A stretch of DNA of 64,000 nucleotides from contig CM073591.1 in the NCBI GenBank assembly GCA_037074705.1, forward strand, positions 91,609,532 to 91,673,531, read 5' to 3'. Shown here piece after piece: positions 33,830 to 46,635 of the stretch (its first letter is position 1; the number at the start of each line of letters is the position of its first letter). Source of the DNA: Zhengitettix transpicula. Its lineage: Eukaryota; Arthropoda; Insecta; Orthoptera; Tetrigidae. A program made the position numbers and the translations under genes. Below the pieces are notes generated by a model that had not been told where the DNA came from, did not search any database, and worked only from the letters and a program-made list of their open reading frames with translations.

Positions 33830-36800
33830 GTATTTTACTATTCGCTTGTTTAGATATATTATTATTATTTAATAGATAGGTTGTAATGATTATTCACTTC
33901 ACGCAATATCGCCAACATGACGGCCTTTATGGAGATCTACATTGTTAATGTACTAATGTGCGTTCAACAACACATGCACTACTTCTATACATGACCGATG
34001 TAATTATTTAAATGTTCGAATTTCTCACAGATCCCTACAAAAAAAAAACACGATCACTTTATACAGTTGTTTTCTAAACTTCATGTCGAGTTTATTCGCA
34101 GCATCCACGACACATTCTAACTTTTGCACCGCAGCGGTATTTTCTTTTGGAAAATATATCTTTTTCCAATATGAGTGCCCTAATATTTTACTTCATCATG
34201 TGGATAAATATTTGTTTGCATTGCGTCAATTAATTATGAGCCAATTTATTTTGTGTGTTTGGCTTTCTTCGTCAATTTTTTTATATTTAAATTTATATTT
34301 GTACAGTACCCATATTTTTAAGTCCCATTTACCAGCACATATTTCCAGGACAAATATTGGAAGCGGAAATGTAATTGCTTTCCGTTTAGAGGTGATCTAC
34401 ATCTCCTACATACTCTTTACGTCTTTCGTCCTTCTGTTCATGGACTGCGGACTAAATAACGTTTGGATTCAAAGCCGTGAGTGGTATTTTACTACAGCCG
34501 TAAACGGAACATTTCCGTTTTATGGTGATTAATAACACTATGTCGTAAGATTAAAAAATGTATCAAATTTCATTGCATTCTCGGGTTATATTTTCAATAT
34601 ATGCTTTATGAATAACGCAATTTTTTTTAGAAAGATTTGTCTCCATTACAAGAGTTCATCCTTTAACTTTGTTCGGTACAATATTCATTCCACAAGTAAG
34701 TGTATCTGATTTCTACAAAAATATATCACGCTGTTATTTTTTCGATTCCGACTTGAAGTAATAAATTTAAATAAGGGTTCACTCGAGATGAAGATTGCAT
34801 GTACGTTTACGTATTAAATATGAACACCACAGATACTTAAAGACGTTCTATGTTACTAAATTTGCTCGTTTAGAGTAACTATAATATATTAACAATTTTT
34901 TCTGTATTTTAATTACTATATAATTTCTGCTCGTGTGTAGGAAATAATCATACTTTTCCACTACATGTAACACGAAATAAATATAGACGCTTGTATTACG
35001 TCGACAGTAAGAATTTAGTTTCCCTCTATACTAATCTGACAAAAGTAAATTAAATTCATTATCAAATTATTTTCCCCCTTCGATATCCTCATCTGTTCCT
35101 GAAACTATCTTAAATAATACAATGTCAACCATCAGGGCTTAAAGTATAAACAGTCAATGAAAGTGATTTTTTCATCAGATATATCACACTTTTAATAAAC
35201 ATTTAAAGTTATCTAATTGTTAATTTCTTGTCGCATTAAAATATTACCGACATTTATGAAGCCAAACCACGAATGGTATTTTACCCTGATTTAAAGAGGA
35301 ATAATTACTATTATTAAATTTTAGTACATTTTGTATAAACAATAGTAATTCGAAAATACGGACTCCTGTAATCTCGGCAGAAACCATAATCTGTACCACG
35401 TAGTAACCTTCAGAAAACTAATAATCCAATTTATTTATTATCCGAGCGGCAGTCATGTTAATCATCATACTATTTTTCGCATACGAAACAAACATTTCCT
35501 TACTAAAACTACTCTGTACGATAGATTCATGTCAAAATTAGGCTTGGAGCCCATACTTACGATACATGGTCTCATATTTCAGTATTAGATTCTTTACATC
35601 ATCGAGCATTTTAACATGACAGATCCTGACATCGCAAACAAAACCGTCCCATCCAAGGCTACTGCTGAAATACGAGTAGAGTACTACGTTCTTACACCTC
35701 ACTACTTTCTCCTATGTGATTTGTTCCAGTTCATTGTTTACCCTTAAACACGTTCTACGATTAATATTGAAAGTATGTAATATTACTACTCTTTGGTATA
35801 TCCGAATTTTACATATGTAATATAATATATATAATTTTACATAGACAGTTTTGTAAAACACATAAATATTACTTGGATTTCAATTTCAGGGAGCATTTAC
35901 GAGGAATCCAGCATCCACAAAAAAAAATTAAGAACCTCGTATATTACAAAATAAAAGCTGTGATGTTTTGATTACAAAGAACGTTTCGATCTTATTAGTA
36001 TCAGTTATGGAATGAAGAAAAATTGCATCCAGTATTTCGAACAACGAGAAACTGCTGATTTTCAGCAATGAAGATGGTATGGCAAAGAAAATAAGTAATA
36101 TGACAAAGTAAGATGGCGAACGTTTATACAACTGATTCTTGAGGAGTGAATAACTCTATTATGTGTCGAATTGTTCAGAAAATCATTTCGAAATATAGAC
36201 TATGGATTAATTGTATAATAAAATTAAATGCTATAGATTTAATGGCTAACATTTTTTGTTGATAAAATACTCCAAATTAAATCAATTTAAATCTGTAGCA
36301 TTTTACTATAGCTTTCGCATATGAGTAATTAGTATGTGCTCCGTAGACTACTGGACAGCCCCTGCCAACAGCAAGACGGCAGCCATATTAACATATATGC
36401 TTTGCTGGTAGCAACTGTTAGGCGTTATATCGATCTTAAGTTAGATCCCCACTGACTGGCTCTCTCTAAGCAAGAGTGATGTATCCTATTGCGCATGGCT
36501 GTAGCACTCCAACCCCCGTAGCTGTTCTCTTAACCAATCCCGTGCTATGTTCTTGTCGTTTTTCGTTCGTATTTAACCATATTTTTAAATAACTATAGAA
36601 ATATTCGTGTGTATGTTTGTAGTAATGTTGTTCACAAACATTACATTCTGATAATTTCTTGTAAATATGTGACCCAAGATTTGAACTCCCGGTGGCCCCG
36701 CCCAGCGGTATCACTTTCGCTTGGGCGAATTATTGTGGAAAACATATATGCAATAAATTACGAACGGCTAATATTGACAAAAAATCGTATAATTGAATCG

Positions 36801-38003
36801 AAATTTAGAGATAACCGGAATGCATTATCGCTCAGTCGAAACGTTTTAACAATTTGAGTCTTATAATTTCAGAACAACTATTTTCCTTATTATTATCAAT
36901 TTTACTTTAGCATCTTTGGATCTCTTTGTATTAGTGCGAATATTATGAATGTACTGAATAGATATAAAATAAGAAGGAATTACAACCAAACCGGATGCAT
37001 AAGTGCAAGTAACAGACCTCACGAACAGAAACTCGAACTAAGGTTAATGCTCTCACAGTGAATAATTTCATGTATCCATTGAAGAATTAAGAACTAGGCA
37101 AGATCTTTAACAAAATTCTTACGAAGGAACTATTTTATGAAATACAGCACTTAGCATCAACTTCCATTTAATTATTAGTTATAAATAAGATAATTTACTC
37201 TATTTCACTGTTAAGGATTGCCAGAACGTAATTAAGTTGTTTTAAAAATAGCGCAACAATTATGAAGCAATAAATATTCAATCATGACAAGACATTTATG
37301 ATCGGTGCACTCCTACAATATCCATGGCTGCAGTGTCTACTTGCCTCTAAACTAAAACATTTTCCCTTTAACAATAGTGTATCGTTTAATTTGTCCAAAA
37401 CATTTAAAACATCGACTCTATCTTATGAAGGCTACAGCATTGTTCACGGATTTTTCGTAACAGTTGTGACAGCATTTCCATTTTATAATTCTGTCTGTCA
37501 AACTTTCAGCCTCTGAAAGCTAATGTATAGGAAAAATCAACCCAACAAGATTTTGGGACAGTAAATTCGTAGATTTAAACAGTACAAATTGAAGCATGGA
37601 AAATCTTCGCGCTAAACTATCACAGAAAATACCAAAGTTAGATAGTTTAACAATATTTGTTGACGAGTATTTACAATGGCATATCTTAACTAGACAACAC
37701 ATTAAGTTATTCCGTTTCTCGAATCAATTTCTAATAAGGGCGCCAGGTAATTTTTTTGGAATGAAATTACCAAAGCAGTTTTATTTGTAATTAATTTTAT
37801 TTCTCAAGCCATGAAACATTCATCATCTGCAGGGCGTCGTTATTTATAACATTTTTCGGTTATACCACTGGGACCTCCGTCCCCTGACGAGTCCCATCCG
37901 GAACTGCCTTGCCTTACTACAACAATACTCTACAATATGCGGCTCGGCAAACGGACACCGACACAGGAATTTAAGATAGTTTACGTTATTAATTTCAAAT
38001 TTT
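33830..38003. other. Unassigned AT-rich region
   Basis: A 149-codon plus frame at 34083-34532 is AT-rich and hydrophobic with no domain; I treat it as chance. A weak tRNA-like B-box (GAGTTCAAATC, minus, near 36675-36690) may be another SINE relic. Otherwise nothing recognised. Confidence 0.35.
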
Positions 38004-38133
38004 AAGAATATTATTTAGTAATTAAATTTCACAAACGTTCGATATATATATATATATAGTTAAGATAAATCATATATAATGTTTATATGATGCATCGAAC
38101 GTTTGCGAAATTTAATAACTAAATTATATTCTT
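38004..38133. repeat. Hairpin-forming inverted repeat (MITE-like)
   Basis: Arms 38004-38043 and 38094-38133 are 40 bp with three mismatches. They are separated by a 50 bp AT-rich loop that starts with (AT)n at 38042-38058. No coding capacity. Confidence 0.75.
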
Positions 38134-38540
38134 ATAATTTTTATATATATAATGAAATTTATTTAACTGATGCACTTCTTCTCTTAGAGCCATGATTAAT
38201 TTTTTTTACCATTTGGTTCCCATTTTTGCTGCGTATCACGTTTCGTCTTATAAAGAAAAATTATTGTTCCTAATTAACCCTCTATGGCAGTTTTATTGAA
38301 GAGGGGGAAAATTAAAAAATGAGCTCATCTAGGTTTTAAAAACCAACCACCAGCTTTGATTTAACTTGTACAAAACATCGAATATTGAAATGATTAAACA
38401 ATTAAATTATAATTAAGAAAATTTAAATTTATAGAAATATCTTTAATATAAATTATTTTGTACCTGAATTTAATTTTTTTCTTAATAATCAACTACTAAT
38501 CAAACACAAGTTTTTTTGTCTTGAACAAGTTGTAATTTGG
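38134..38540. other. AT-rich spacer
   Basis: Weak extension of the hairpin arms to about 38150, otherwise nothing recognised. Confidence 0.3.
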
Positions 38541-38640
38541 CTTTATATAGGGAATAATTCAATTTTTAAACATAAAAAATTTGCATACAGAGGTACAAAG
38601 ATTTAGGTTGGGCATAGTATAAAAAATGCTGGGAAGCACT
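38541..38640 (+). repeat. Repeat shared with 9405-9525, possible hAT-like end
   Basis: Collinear with the copy at 9405-9525; ends AATGCTGGGAAGCACTG. The class assignment is uncertain. Confidence 0.4.
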
Positions 38641-38736
38641 GCGTTTTGGTAATATTAGTTCGTTCTGTAATTTCAAGGAATTTATGGGGAAAAATAAAAA
38701 ACTAAAGTCAGATTAAATCCGAGAGTACTAATGCTC

Positions 38737-38993
38737 CCGTCGGCTTGCAGTGGTGGTGTGGTCAGCGTCATTGCAACGCACCACAGAGATCCCGGGTTCG
38801 AATCATGGCATGGGCATAGATGTTTGTGTTCGTCCTGGACACGGAAACTATGGTTAAGGCTGAGGGAGAATCGATACACTGATCACGTGTCGCTCCTAAG
38901 TCCATAATGTGACATGTAAGGTGACAGTCTGACAGTCGCCCCGTTAGGTCGAGGGTCTCGATGGGTCGTCGAGCCATCAATTAATAAAATAAG
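38737..38993 (+). mobile_element. tRNA-derived SINE, full-length copy
   Basis: A-box-like TGGTGTGGTCA (38754-38764), B-box GGGTTCGAATC (38794-38804), then a family-specific body ending GTCGTCGAGCCATCAATTAATAA. A possible short target duplication AATGCTC lies at 38730-38736 and 38994-39000. RNA polymerase III transcription of such elements is established for the class. Confidence 0.8.
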
Positions 38994-39473
38994 AATGCTC
39001 TTTCATATTTGTATTATCTGCAGAAAATAGAAGGAAGCGTTCAATCCCGGCAAGGCTAACGAGTAAAAGGCTAATTTTTTGTTATTTTTCCTAATAATGA
39101 CCGTTTGAGGATGACAAAGAAATTTTTTAGGCACGGACACTGATAACGGAGATGTAGGCAATTATAAGTTACAGTATTGAAATCACCGAGTGTCATCATC
39201 TTAGCCATTTTTAGCAAATAAGAGAACACGGTTTATGCGTGATGGATTCGTCCTGTCAAGTTTATTATTATTATAGGAACAAAATCCAGTAAAAAGTTTT
39301 TTCAAAATTTACCATTTCTGATAATTCGTGCGCAGTTTCCCAAATGTAACTTACTGATGAGCATGGGCAGGGCAAACCCCAATCCAATAGCACAAGCTTT
39401 TCCCGACGACATGGTGCGGAACTACACAACGCGCTTTATTCAAATCGATATAATATTAATTTTTCTGACGAGT
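38994..39473. other. Unassigned spacer
   Basis: Nothing recognised. Confidence 0.3.
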
Positions 39474-39600
39474 ACAGTTGTGTCGCTCTAGGCTCTTCTT
39501 AACAACTGAAGAAAGTGACAAGGATCACAGAAACGTTGTGTGGTGTTTACATTATCACTTATTTTGTCTGTATTTGCCTATTTTTCTTATTATCAACGCT
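39474..39600 (+). repeat. Foldback-family repeat, forward copy
   Basis: GTTGTGTCGCTCTAGGCTCTT, ACTGAAGAAAG, CAGAAACGTTGTGTGGTG, TTATTTTGTCTGTATTTG and TTTTTCTTATTATCAA in family order. Single arm, no partner nearby. Confidence 0.65.
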
Positions 39601-40490
39601 TTTTCGTAACGTTATGCAAGAAGAAATGACACATAAGACAGCGTCAATACTTACGACAATTGGAGGTCGTCAGTCTTATTCCACACTCCAGCTACGTATG
39701 CCAGAGAAAAGAATTGTTTATTGTTAAACTTCGTACTACTTATTGATGCATTTAGTTTTAACACCGTTAGACTTAATTTCGAGTACTAAACGAGTTACGA
39801 ATGCGTTAAATATGCCATATGAAAATCATTAATTAATGAAACAATAAAATATTTCGCTAAGAAATGTTTGACAATTGTGTGGATTCTGTAAGAATATTGT
39901 TATACATATTCTCTATTGTTTGGCTTGACAAATATTATTTAATTAAATAACGAAAGAAGAAGACAATAAATGACAATCATGAACTGTATTCGTCATTTTT
40001 AGCATGCGTTTTACTTGATTCAACGCAGACATACAGAAAGTTAAATAAGTTTTTACAACGGAATTTCACCTTCCAATTGTAGGTTACTTGTCAGGCAATA
40101 ACAATGTTCAACGCACGCGTCGGATCCCTTTTGACACCAGCAGGTCAAAACCAATTGACAACTTCATAATAATTTTTATTAGGGTACACGGTTTTTTAAA
40201 CACACATTAGAAAAGAATATCATTTTATTCGTATTTTTAATAATTCAAAAATATGAAAACAAGTCTGAAACAAAATATTTAATTAATAATAATTGGAAAA
40301 ATTACGAATACGTCAATAACACTGGTTCACACAGGATTTTATGCAGAAACCAAAGTAGACGGTTTTTATAGATTTAGATGCGCTGAACACGTATATCACG
40401 ATTACAATTGACTCTAGAGTCAGGGTTACAAGTAAGGCAGGGGCTTTACGTTTCACGTATATTGCTAACGTAATCAATAGGATGTATACA
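39601..40490. other. AT-rich spacer
   Basis: Nothing recognised. Confidence 0.3.
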
Positions 40491-42480
40491 TTAATTAAAC
40501 TCAGGTAGTTTATTCGCACCTTTCTTTGCCTTCCTCTTGTGGGTGGTGTCTGGAGAATCTCTCCGTAGCATCCAGCAGAAATAAGCTATCATAGCTGTCG
40601 TCCACTGTCCAGTGTACCGCTGTTCCATGAGAGTAATGTCCTGGTGGAACCGCTCGCTGTTTTTTTTATCCCGGGTGGGTGGAAAAAGTTCAAAAAGACG
40701 CTGCGGTGCCCTTACACCGCAGGGTGTGGATTATTACCCACTAAAAATGCCCCATGTACTTCTACATCACCCCCACGGGACCGCCGTCAGGTATTACTTC
40801 ATGGGGGTAATTATAGGTGGTGACTCCATGACTAGACTGGTCCATGACTCTAGGTCCTACTACCCTACCTTATTTTATATTAATAAATATATATCTTCCA
40901 CCTATTAACCAATACCAGACCTATTTACATAATTTTACTTTGGTTGTATTTACAAAAGTACATTTTCGTCTTCTTCCTATTCTCGTTCTATTCGTCTTCA
41001 GCTTTATATTATGCAAGAAGCATATTCGTATATTACACTCCATTTTTCCTGTGAAATTAACATAATTTCCATCAGGGTTTCTGGAGTCAGTTGCCGCTGG
41101 AGACGTTCCTGTAGTCTCTTCTTGTCCTCGCAGAATCGTGAGCATGCGAAGAAGACATGTTCCGCATCCTCTACTACTTCTTGGCACGCTGGACACTCTG
41201 GGTCATTCCGTATTTTGAAACGTGTCTGGTATCCTCTGAAGCACCAGTGCCCCGTCATTAATTGGATTATGTAATGGCTTACTTCTCCATGTTTTCTTCC
41301 AATCCAGGTTCCATGGATAAGCCTATGGATCCATCTCCCTTTACTTTATCTATCCCAGTTCTCCAGCCAATTCTGAACAGTTTGCTTCTGTTCTTCCACT
41401 ACGATCGTCTGCTTCCTTAGCTCCTTATCCTGGCAGCTACGTTGAAATACAAATGTCCTGGTGGAATCGCTCGCTGTGCTCGTCACTGAATGCACCACAG
41501 TTGTCTGAGTACACATCGAGATTAGAGTAAAGTAAGTTCATCTTCAGGGTCATGTTACAGCCAATTGACTTATAAGTATGAATGAGTTCGTCCACAGGAT
41601 CCCTATAATTTTCGGCTCTCCTGTTTCCCAAGAACAATGTTGTCACGTCACGAAAACAATGTCACGCATGCAGCTTATCGAAGTTTGTGCCTCCAACAGC
41701 TGACGTATCTGAGAACCAATGAATATCCCCTTTATGGTTTTCTCTGTGCTGAGTCATGGAAACTTGTTACACAAATACTGAAATGCTGCTTCATTTCTGT
41801 GCACAGCCTTAACAAATGTTGTCATGAGTCCCGACTTAATGTACAAGGTATGGATGACCTTTTATTACTATTGTGTAACAGTACTACAGTTTTTGAGCCG
41901 TCTATAAACATTCTGGTTTGTATATAATGGTCTGGTCTTCCAACAAACCGTCAATGTCGCCTTCAGTACTGAAATTACACTGAAGTTTTTCCTGACGCTC
42001 CAGAAATACAGACACATGTACTTTGTCATCGGGGAGATTCCTCTGCTGCAGTGGTGAGGCCAAGAGCTCGGCTTTACACTTTGGAAGATCTAAATCCCTA
42101 ATCAGATAACTGTCTCAAGGTAACGATGTTGGTGTTAGAGTCGATTCATCATCTTCGCTATCAATGCTTGATGGTGGTTCGAGTGGGGGAACTGGAAATA
42201 TTTCGCCATGAACCACAGGGAGAATGACAGATGGGATGTCTTCCTCTTAGTATTGACTCCTTTCCTCAAGGGACCACACAAAAATAGCAATCTGATGCAT
42301 GATTTGTTGGTTCACGTCAAATAGCAGGCATACCACACTTATTTACGGCAGAGGAACCTTTGTCACAATATATTTTCATGTAGCTTTTAAAATGTCCGAT
42401 AAGTGTGACTGTGAAACGTAACCACCTGTTTTACTTGTAACCCTGGGCTAGGAGACAATTTTAACCTTGATATTCGTGTT
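40491..42480 (-). pseudogene. Decayed gene of an uncharacterised arthropod family (SERFHQDI motif), split by a LINE
   Basis: Minus strand. From the N-terminal side, pieces in different frames read NHASDCYFCV (about 42275-42300) and DLDLPKCKAELLASPL (about 42055-42105). GLMTTFVKAVHRNEAAFQYL with CNKFP follows at about 41770-41840, then GCNMTLKMNLL and GAFSDEHSERFHQDI at about 41455-41560. After the inserted LINE (40661-41451), SERFHQDI reappears in the target duplication. The frame then continues MEQRYTG...YFCWMLRRDSPD...HKRKAKK to a stop at 40491-40493. I recognise this motif order from proteins scattered in many arthropod genomes that lack an assigned function and are probably transposon-borne. 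At least two frameshifts and several stops are present, so it is not functional. The extent beyond 42480 is uncertain. Confidence 0.65.
40661..41451 (-). mobile_element. Non-LTR retrotransposon 3' fragment (LINE C) with 26 bp target duplication
   Basis: Positions 40635-40660 and 41452-41477 are a 26 bp direct duplication with one mismatch, and the insert ends in poly(A) on the minus strand (T-run at 40661). Coding part, minus: GRWIHRLIHGTWIGRKHGEV then MTGHWCFRGYQTRF, CPACQEVVEDAEHVFFACSRF. This is the C-terminal tail with a Cys-His knuckle typical of R1/LOA/jockey-type ORF2 proteins. It stops at 41004, followed by a 340 bp 3'UTR. 5'-truncated. Confidence 0.85.
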
Positions 42481-42924
42481 CAGCGCATCTAAATCTATAA
42501 ACCCCGGCTACATTCGTTTCTGTAAAAAATATAAAGTGAAAATTTGTGGACCAGTGTAACCTATATTTAAAGGATTATATATAATAATGAAATGTCTCAC
42601 AAAGAAATGTTTGACAATTATGTGAATTCTATAAATTAGTGAGAAATGTATCCTAGTACATCGAAATTATAAATTGAGTCAAAGACTGAAAGCAAATTCC
42701 ACGACATTTCCTTCAAATAATCGAAGATGCTAAGCAATTTTTCCAAACAGTTTCTTACAAATGGTTGCCGCGAAGCGTTAATTCAATCATGTACATCTTA
42801 AAACTGTCTATGGCCATCCTCTCTCAAAGATAGACTCGCTTTTATGACAGTCGAGTTGCACATTAAAAGTAAATACGGCGCATTGATTATAAAATTAGAC
42901 ACTCACTAAGAATGGTGAAGAAAA

Positions 42925-43660
42925 AGTGAGAATATTTTAAAGGAAGATCCTAAGAAAGATTTACAGCCCAAGCTGTGTTATGGTATATGGAGAACAAAAT
43001 ACAATGATGAACTATATAAACTGTTCGATAACAGAATAAATTATTTCAAACGAAACAGCCATAGAGGTCATGAAACTGAATTAAAGGATCAGGATAAATT
43101 TAATCCATTTAAACATAATAATATCCATTCTTCATTGAAGTCCTAAAATTAGACAGTGAAGATTTTGATCGAGAGGGGGGCGGATAGCTCTGATAGATCA
43201 ATACCCGCGTACCGAGTATCGGTCCCGGATTCGATTCCCGGTAGTCGAAATTTTTTTATCCTGATCCTAAATAAACTGTGTAAAAAGCCTGACATAGTAC
43301 ATACTATAAAATTATATTGGCTAATATTGCTAGGACACGTAAGAAGAATCAAAGATATTAACCCATGTAAGAAATTAACCTTCTAGGTAGTAGAAAGAAA
43401 GGAAGATTCAAGCTAAGAGTTGCTTTTTATACAATTCAAAGAAATCCACAAAGCTTTATTTAAGCCTCAAATCATAGTTACATTTTAATTAAGGAATATG
43501 GATGCTAAAATGGAACTTTAAAGAACCTCATACACTGAAAATATAAGCACGGTGGGTGGAGGCTCAAGATAGGAATATATGGAAGGTTGTCATTACGGGG
43601 GATGAGGCTCACAAAGGGATGTATCGCCGGTTAAGAAGTTCTGAGTTCTGCACAAATAAG
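42925..43660 (+). pseudogene. RTE/L2-like non-LTR retrotransposon ORF2 C-terminal remnant
   Basis: Plus strand. The piece LRKIYSP at about 42950 and a YNDELYKLFDN-like frame near 43000 precede an insertion. The sequence resumes with VHTIKLYWLILLGHVRRIKD at about 43300, and ends with AQDRNIWKVVI and AHKGMYRRL near 43570-43635. The LGHVRR motif and the QDR..W tail are hallmarks of the C-terminus of RTE/L2-type ORF2. Frameshifts and stops throughout; dead. Confidence 0.65.
43174..43260 (+). mobile_element. tRNA-derived SINE-like insert
   Basis: tRNA-like: A-box-like TAGCTCTGATAGATCA (43185-43200) and B-box GGATTCGATTCCC (43227-43239), followed by a T-run. It differs from the SINE at 38737. It interrupts the RTE/L2-like frame. 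AGGATCAGGATAAA at about 43089-43102 recurs inverted at about 43258-43271. Confidence 0.6.
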
Positions 43661-46635
43661 TTATTTAATTTTATTTACAGATCCGATCAAATTGATTGAA
43701 TAAAAGTTATGACATTTATCAGCAATCTATACAGGACACACCCAACGAAGAAAAGTTACCGGACGACCATAACTTTGACTAAGCAAGTAATTATTAAACA
43801 TTTTGGACAATGATACATTCATCATTAAATTAATAATTTAATATGAAGATGTTTGTAATCATAATGTGATCAAACCCGTGAGAATTCGTCACACCAAATA
43901 TTAAAAGATAAACGTTGTTTACCAAGAAAATTCTATAAAACGCATTTTATGTCTGTGTCAAGAAAGAATCTATGAGATTAAATTTAATTCTTAGCAACCT
44001 TCTGTTATGTGAATCAGAAAATAAAAATCCATTAAGTGGACGAAGGACTTTTTGAAAGTTATCATCTGACATTAATGAGAGAAATATGAGGAAAATTCCG
44101 TAATGCTTTTATCAGCGTAGGCAAGGCTTATAAATAAATCTGTTTACAGCCACTTCACCTTATGTCATGACCCTTATCTCGAGTCGAACATTACACACTC
44201 AATAAAAAAGTAATTCTGGATCGGCTGTTACTAGGAAATTCTGCTGAAAGAATAAAACAAGTTGACCAATTACTATATTCTCAATAAATACACGACTGTC
44301 TCATTCATTTTAAGGGATTAATTACACGACAATGTCTGCTTTTCGAGGAAATTATAATGTTTACGTGACAGTAGAGCACGATGATTGTTTGATTAATTAA
44401 GTAAAATGTTAAATGTCAGTAAATTATATATCAGACCTATTTAAAAATGTTCATATGCTGTGAATGAGGCCTTGAAGTCTATTAGACGATAATTTGTTCA
44501 ACAAAAAAACGAATAATTGGACTTGGTTATTGGTAATGCTTTGTATAACGTGTCTGTTTTCAGCTATTCATGAAAATTTGTTAAGTAATATTTACTTATC
44601 AGTTTTTAAGTTTTTTAAAAAATTTGTTCGAAGCGCTTATCTATCATTGCAACGATTTCTATACCTCAAAATTGTTAAAATTATTTTATTGTACTTTCGA
44701 TTACCTTCGTATCTCTTGTTTATGTAGTCAAAAAGGTTAGAAAACGCTCTACATTAATATTAATTTGAAAATAATTCTTGCAAATCGATCTACATCAAAA
44801 TTAATTTGAAAATCATTCATTTATCCTTAAAGCTTTTATTAGACAGTTATTTTTAGACTGAAGGGTGTCGAAAATGTGCTATTGTACAGAAATAGTTACT
44901 ATTGAAGTATTATTCCTTCGGTGACTAAACCGTGAGGGATTACTGCAAATTCCACTTGATGACGGTGGAGTCAACCTTCGAAACGTCAAATGACTTCGTT
45001 AAAATTTCAGATTTGTGTGTGAATACTGTAGGCCTATATATACATAAATATGTGTGTGTTTGTAATAAAATCTCTATTGTTACCCAATAAGGAGTAATTT
45101 AATAACTGTGGACTAATTTTTTTGTTTGTTGCGTGTTAAATTGAAGGATTTCTTTGGTGGTAATCGTCTGGCGAATTATATTATGTAATCCAAAGTAGTT
45201 AATTGTTTTCCCGAATGAATAACGGATGCCAATAGATAAATGACGAGCATAAAACTATTTTCTATAGAGACATCAAAGACAATTGGATGTTGCGGCGTAC
45301 TAACAATCACAACTTACTGGTAATTAAAAGTCACATATAGGCGTCGGAAGTATAATATTTTCATTTGTAACTTTAAGCTCCAATTAAATTGTATAATTTA
45401 CACGCAATATGTAATTCATTATGAGCAAAAGTCAAATTTTATCTATATTTACACAGTATACGCGTATTTGAACATGTCCCAAAAATATTGGGGGTGAAAT
45501 GTCGGATCTTTTTCGATATTTTTTCTGCGATAGTGTTTTAAATTGTTATTCATAAAATTTTCTGATTTAATAGGATTATGTTTTTTCATTTAATCTGAAA
45601 ACGATCTAAATTGGTGTAGAATTAATATTTTTAGATGTTATTAAGTTGAATAGAGACACGTATGCCGGTTAGTCATCTTTCAGTCCTGAGGTGAGAAGAG
45701 TTGATTTTAATTGATGAGGAATCGTTTTGGCGTCGCTAAGATGAACAGGCACTCCTGACGCCATAAGTCACATGTTCGGCGGAGTTCATTATAACATATT
45801 TAAAATAACCCAGAAATGAGTGTCAAAGTATTTCCATTATCTATCTAACATAAGATTGGGACAGATAACTGGTCGACAATGTCAGTCATTCAGCTAGAGT
45901 CAAATTAATACGCAGTCCTTTCACGTGAACCAATAAAGAGTACGCAAAGATTCTTTTGCCAATGAATTCCCTGCAAGTTGTTTGGTAAATAAATTCGTTT
46001 CTGATCCAACATTCAAAATGGTACCGTAAACGTCACCAGCGAAAGCTAAATATATATTTTTTCCTATGATTGTTCGTCAATCACAAATAATTTTGATGTG
46101 CTTCGTTTCTTTCCAGTATAAGCATACACATGTGAATTTTAGCGTAATACGAAGGTTGCATAGAAGGCGAGGTCGGGAGAGTGTTTTCCAAGAACGTTCA
46201 GCCATCTTCCATTCAGAGAACTGGCAATGAGGAAGCGTAGTGAAAGACTTCGCCCTTTCACGTAACTGATACTTCGTTTGAAGCAGTGAACGCGTATATT
46301 AAAACGCAATACAGCCACTTAATCGTAATTTAATTCGCTTTAGAGTCAAGCTGTAATTTAGGTGATCCGCATTCTACTGAAGACAAGATTAATTTAAATA
46401 CTTCGTATGAATACATAGTTCATTAATTGCAAAAATTCAGTATCATAATATTTAATATTAAAAACAAAAACGTTTGGAAAAAAAACAGCAAAAGCTGTAA
46501 CAGAGATAGTTTCACGTTTATATACTATCGCGCACACGTGTCTCACCTCCTAAAAATTGATTTGGGTTAAAAAATAATTATTTACTGAAATTCAGAGTAC
46601 GGTAGTTGAGAAACATACAGTACAGGTCATGAGAT
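43661..46635. other. Unassigned AT-rich region
   Basis: No domain or repeat copy recognised. Open frames are short. Confidence 0.35.

Noticed and set aside
34083..34532. 149-codon plus-strand frame, longest unassigned frame in the window.
   Set aside because: Hydrophobic, AT-driven composition with no domain, no signal of splice or family, in an AT-rich desert.
36640..36735. Possible tRNA-like sequence on the minus strand with GAGTTCAAATC.
   Set aside because: Only a B-box-like match, with no convincing A-box or cloverleaf and no second copy. Too weak to call.
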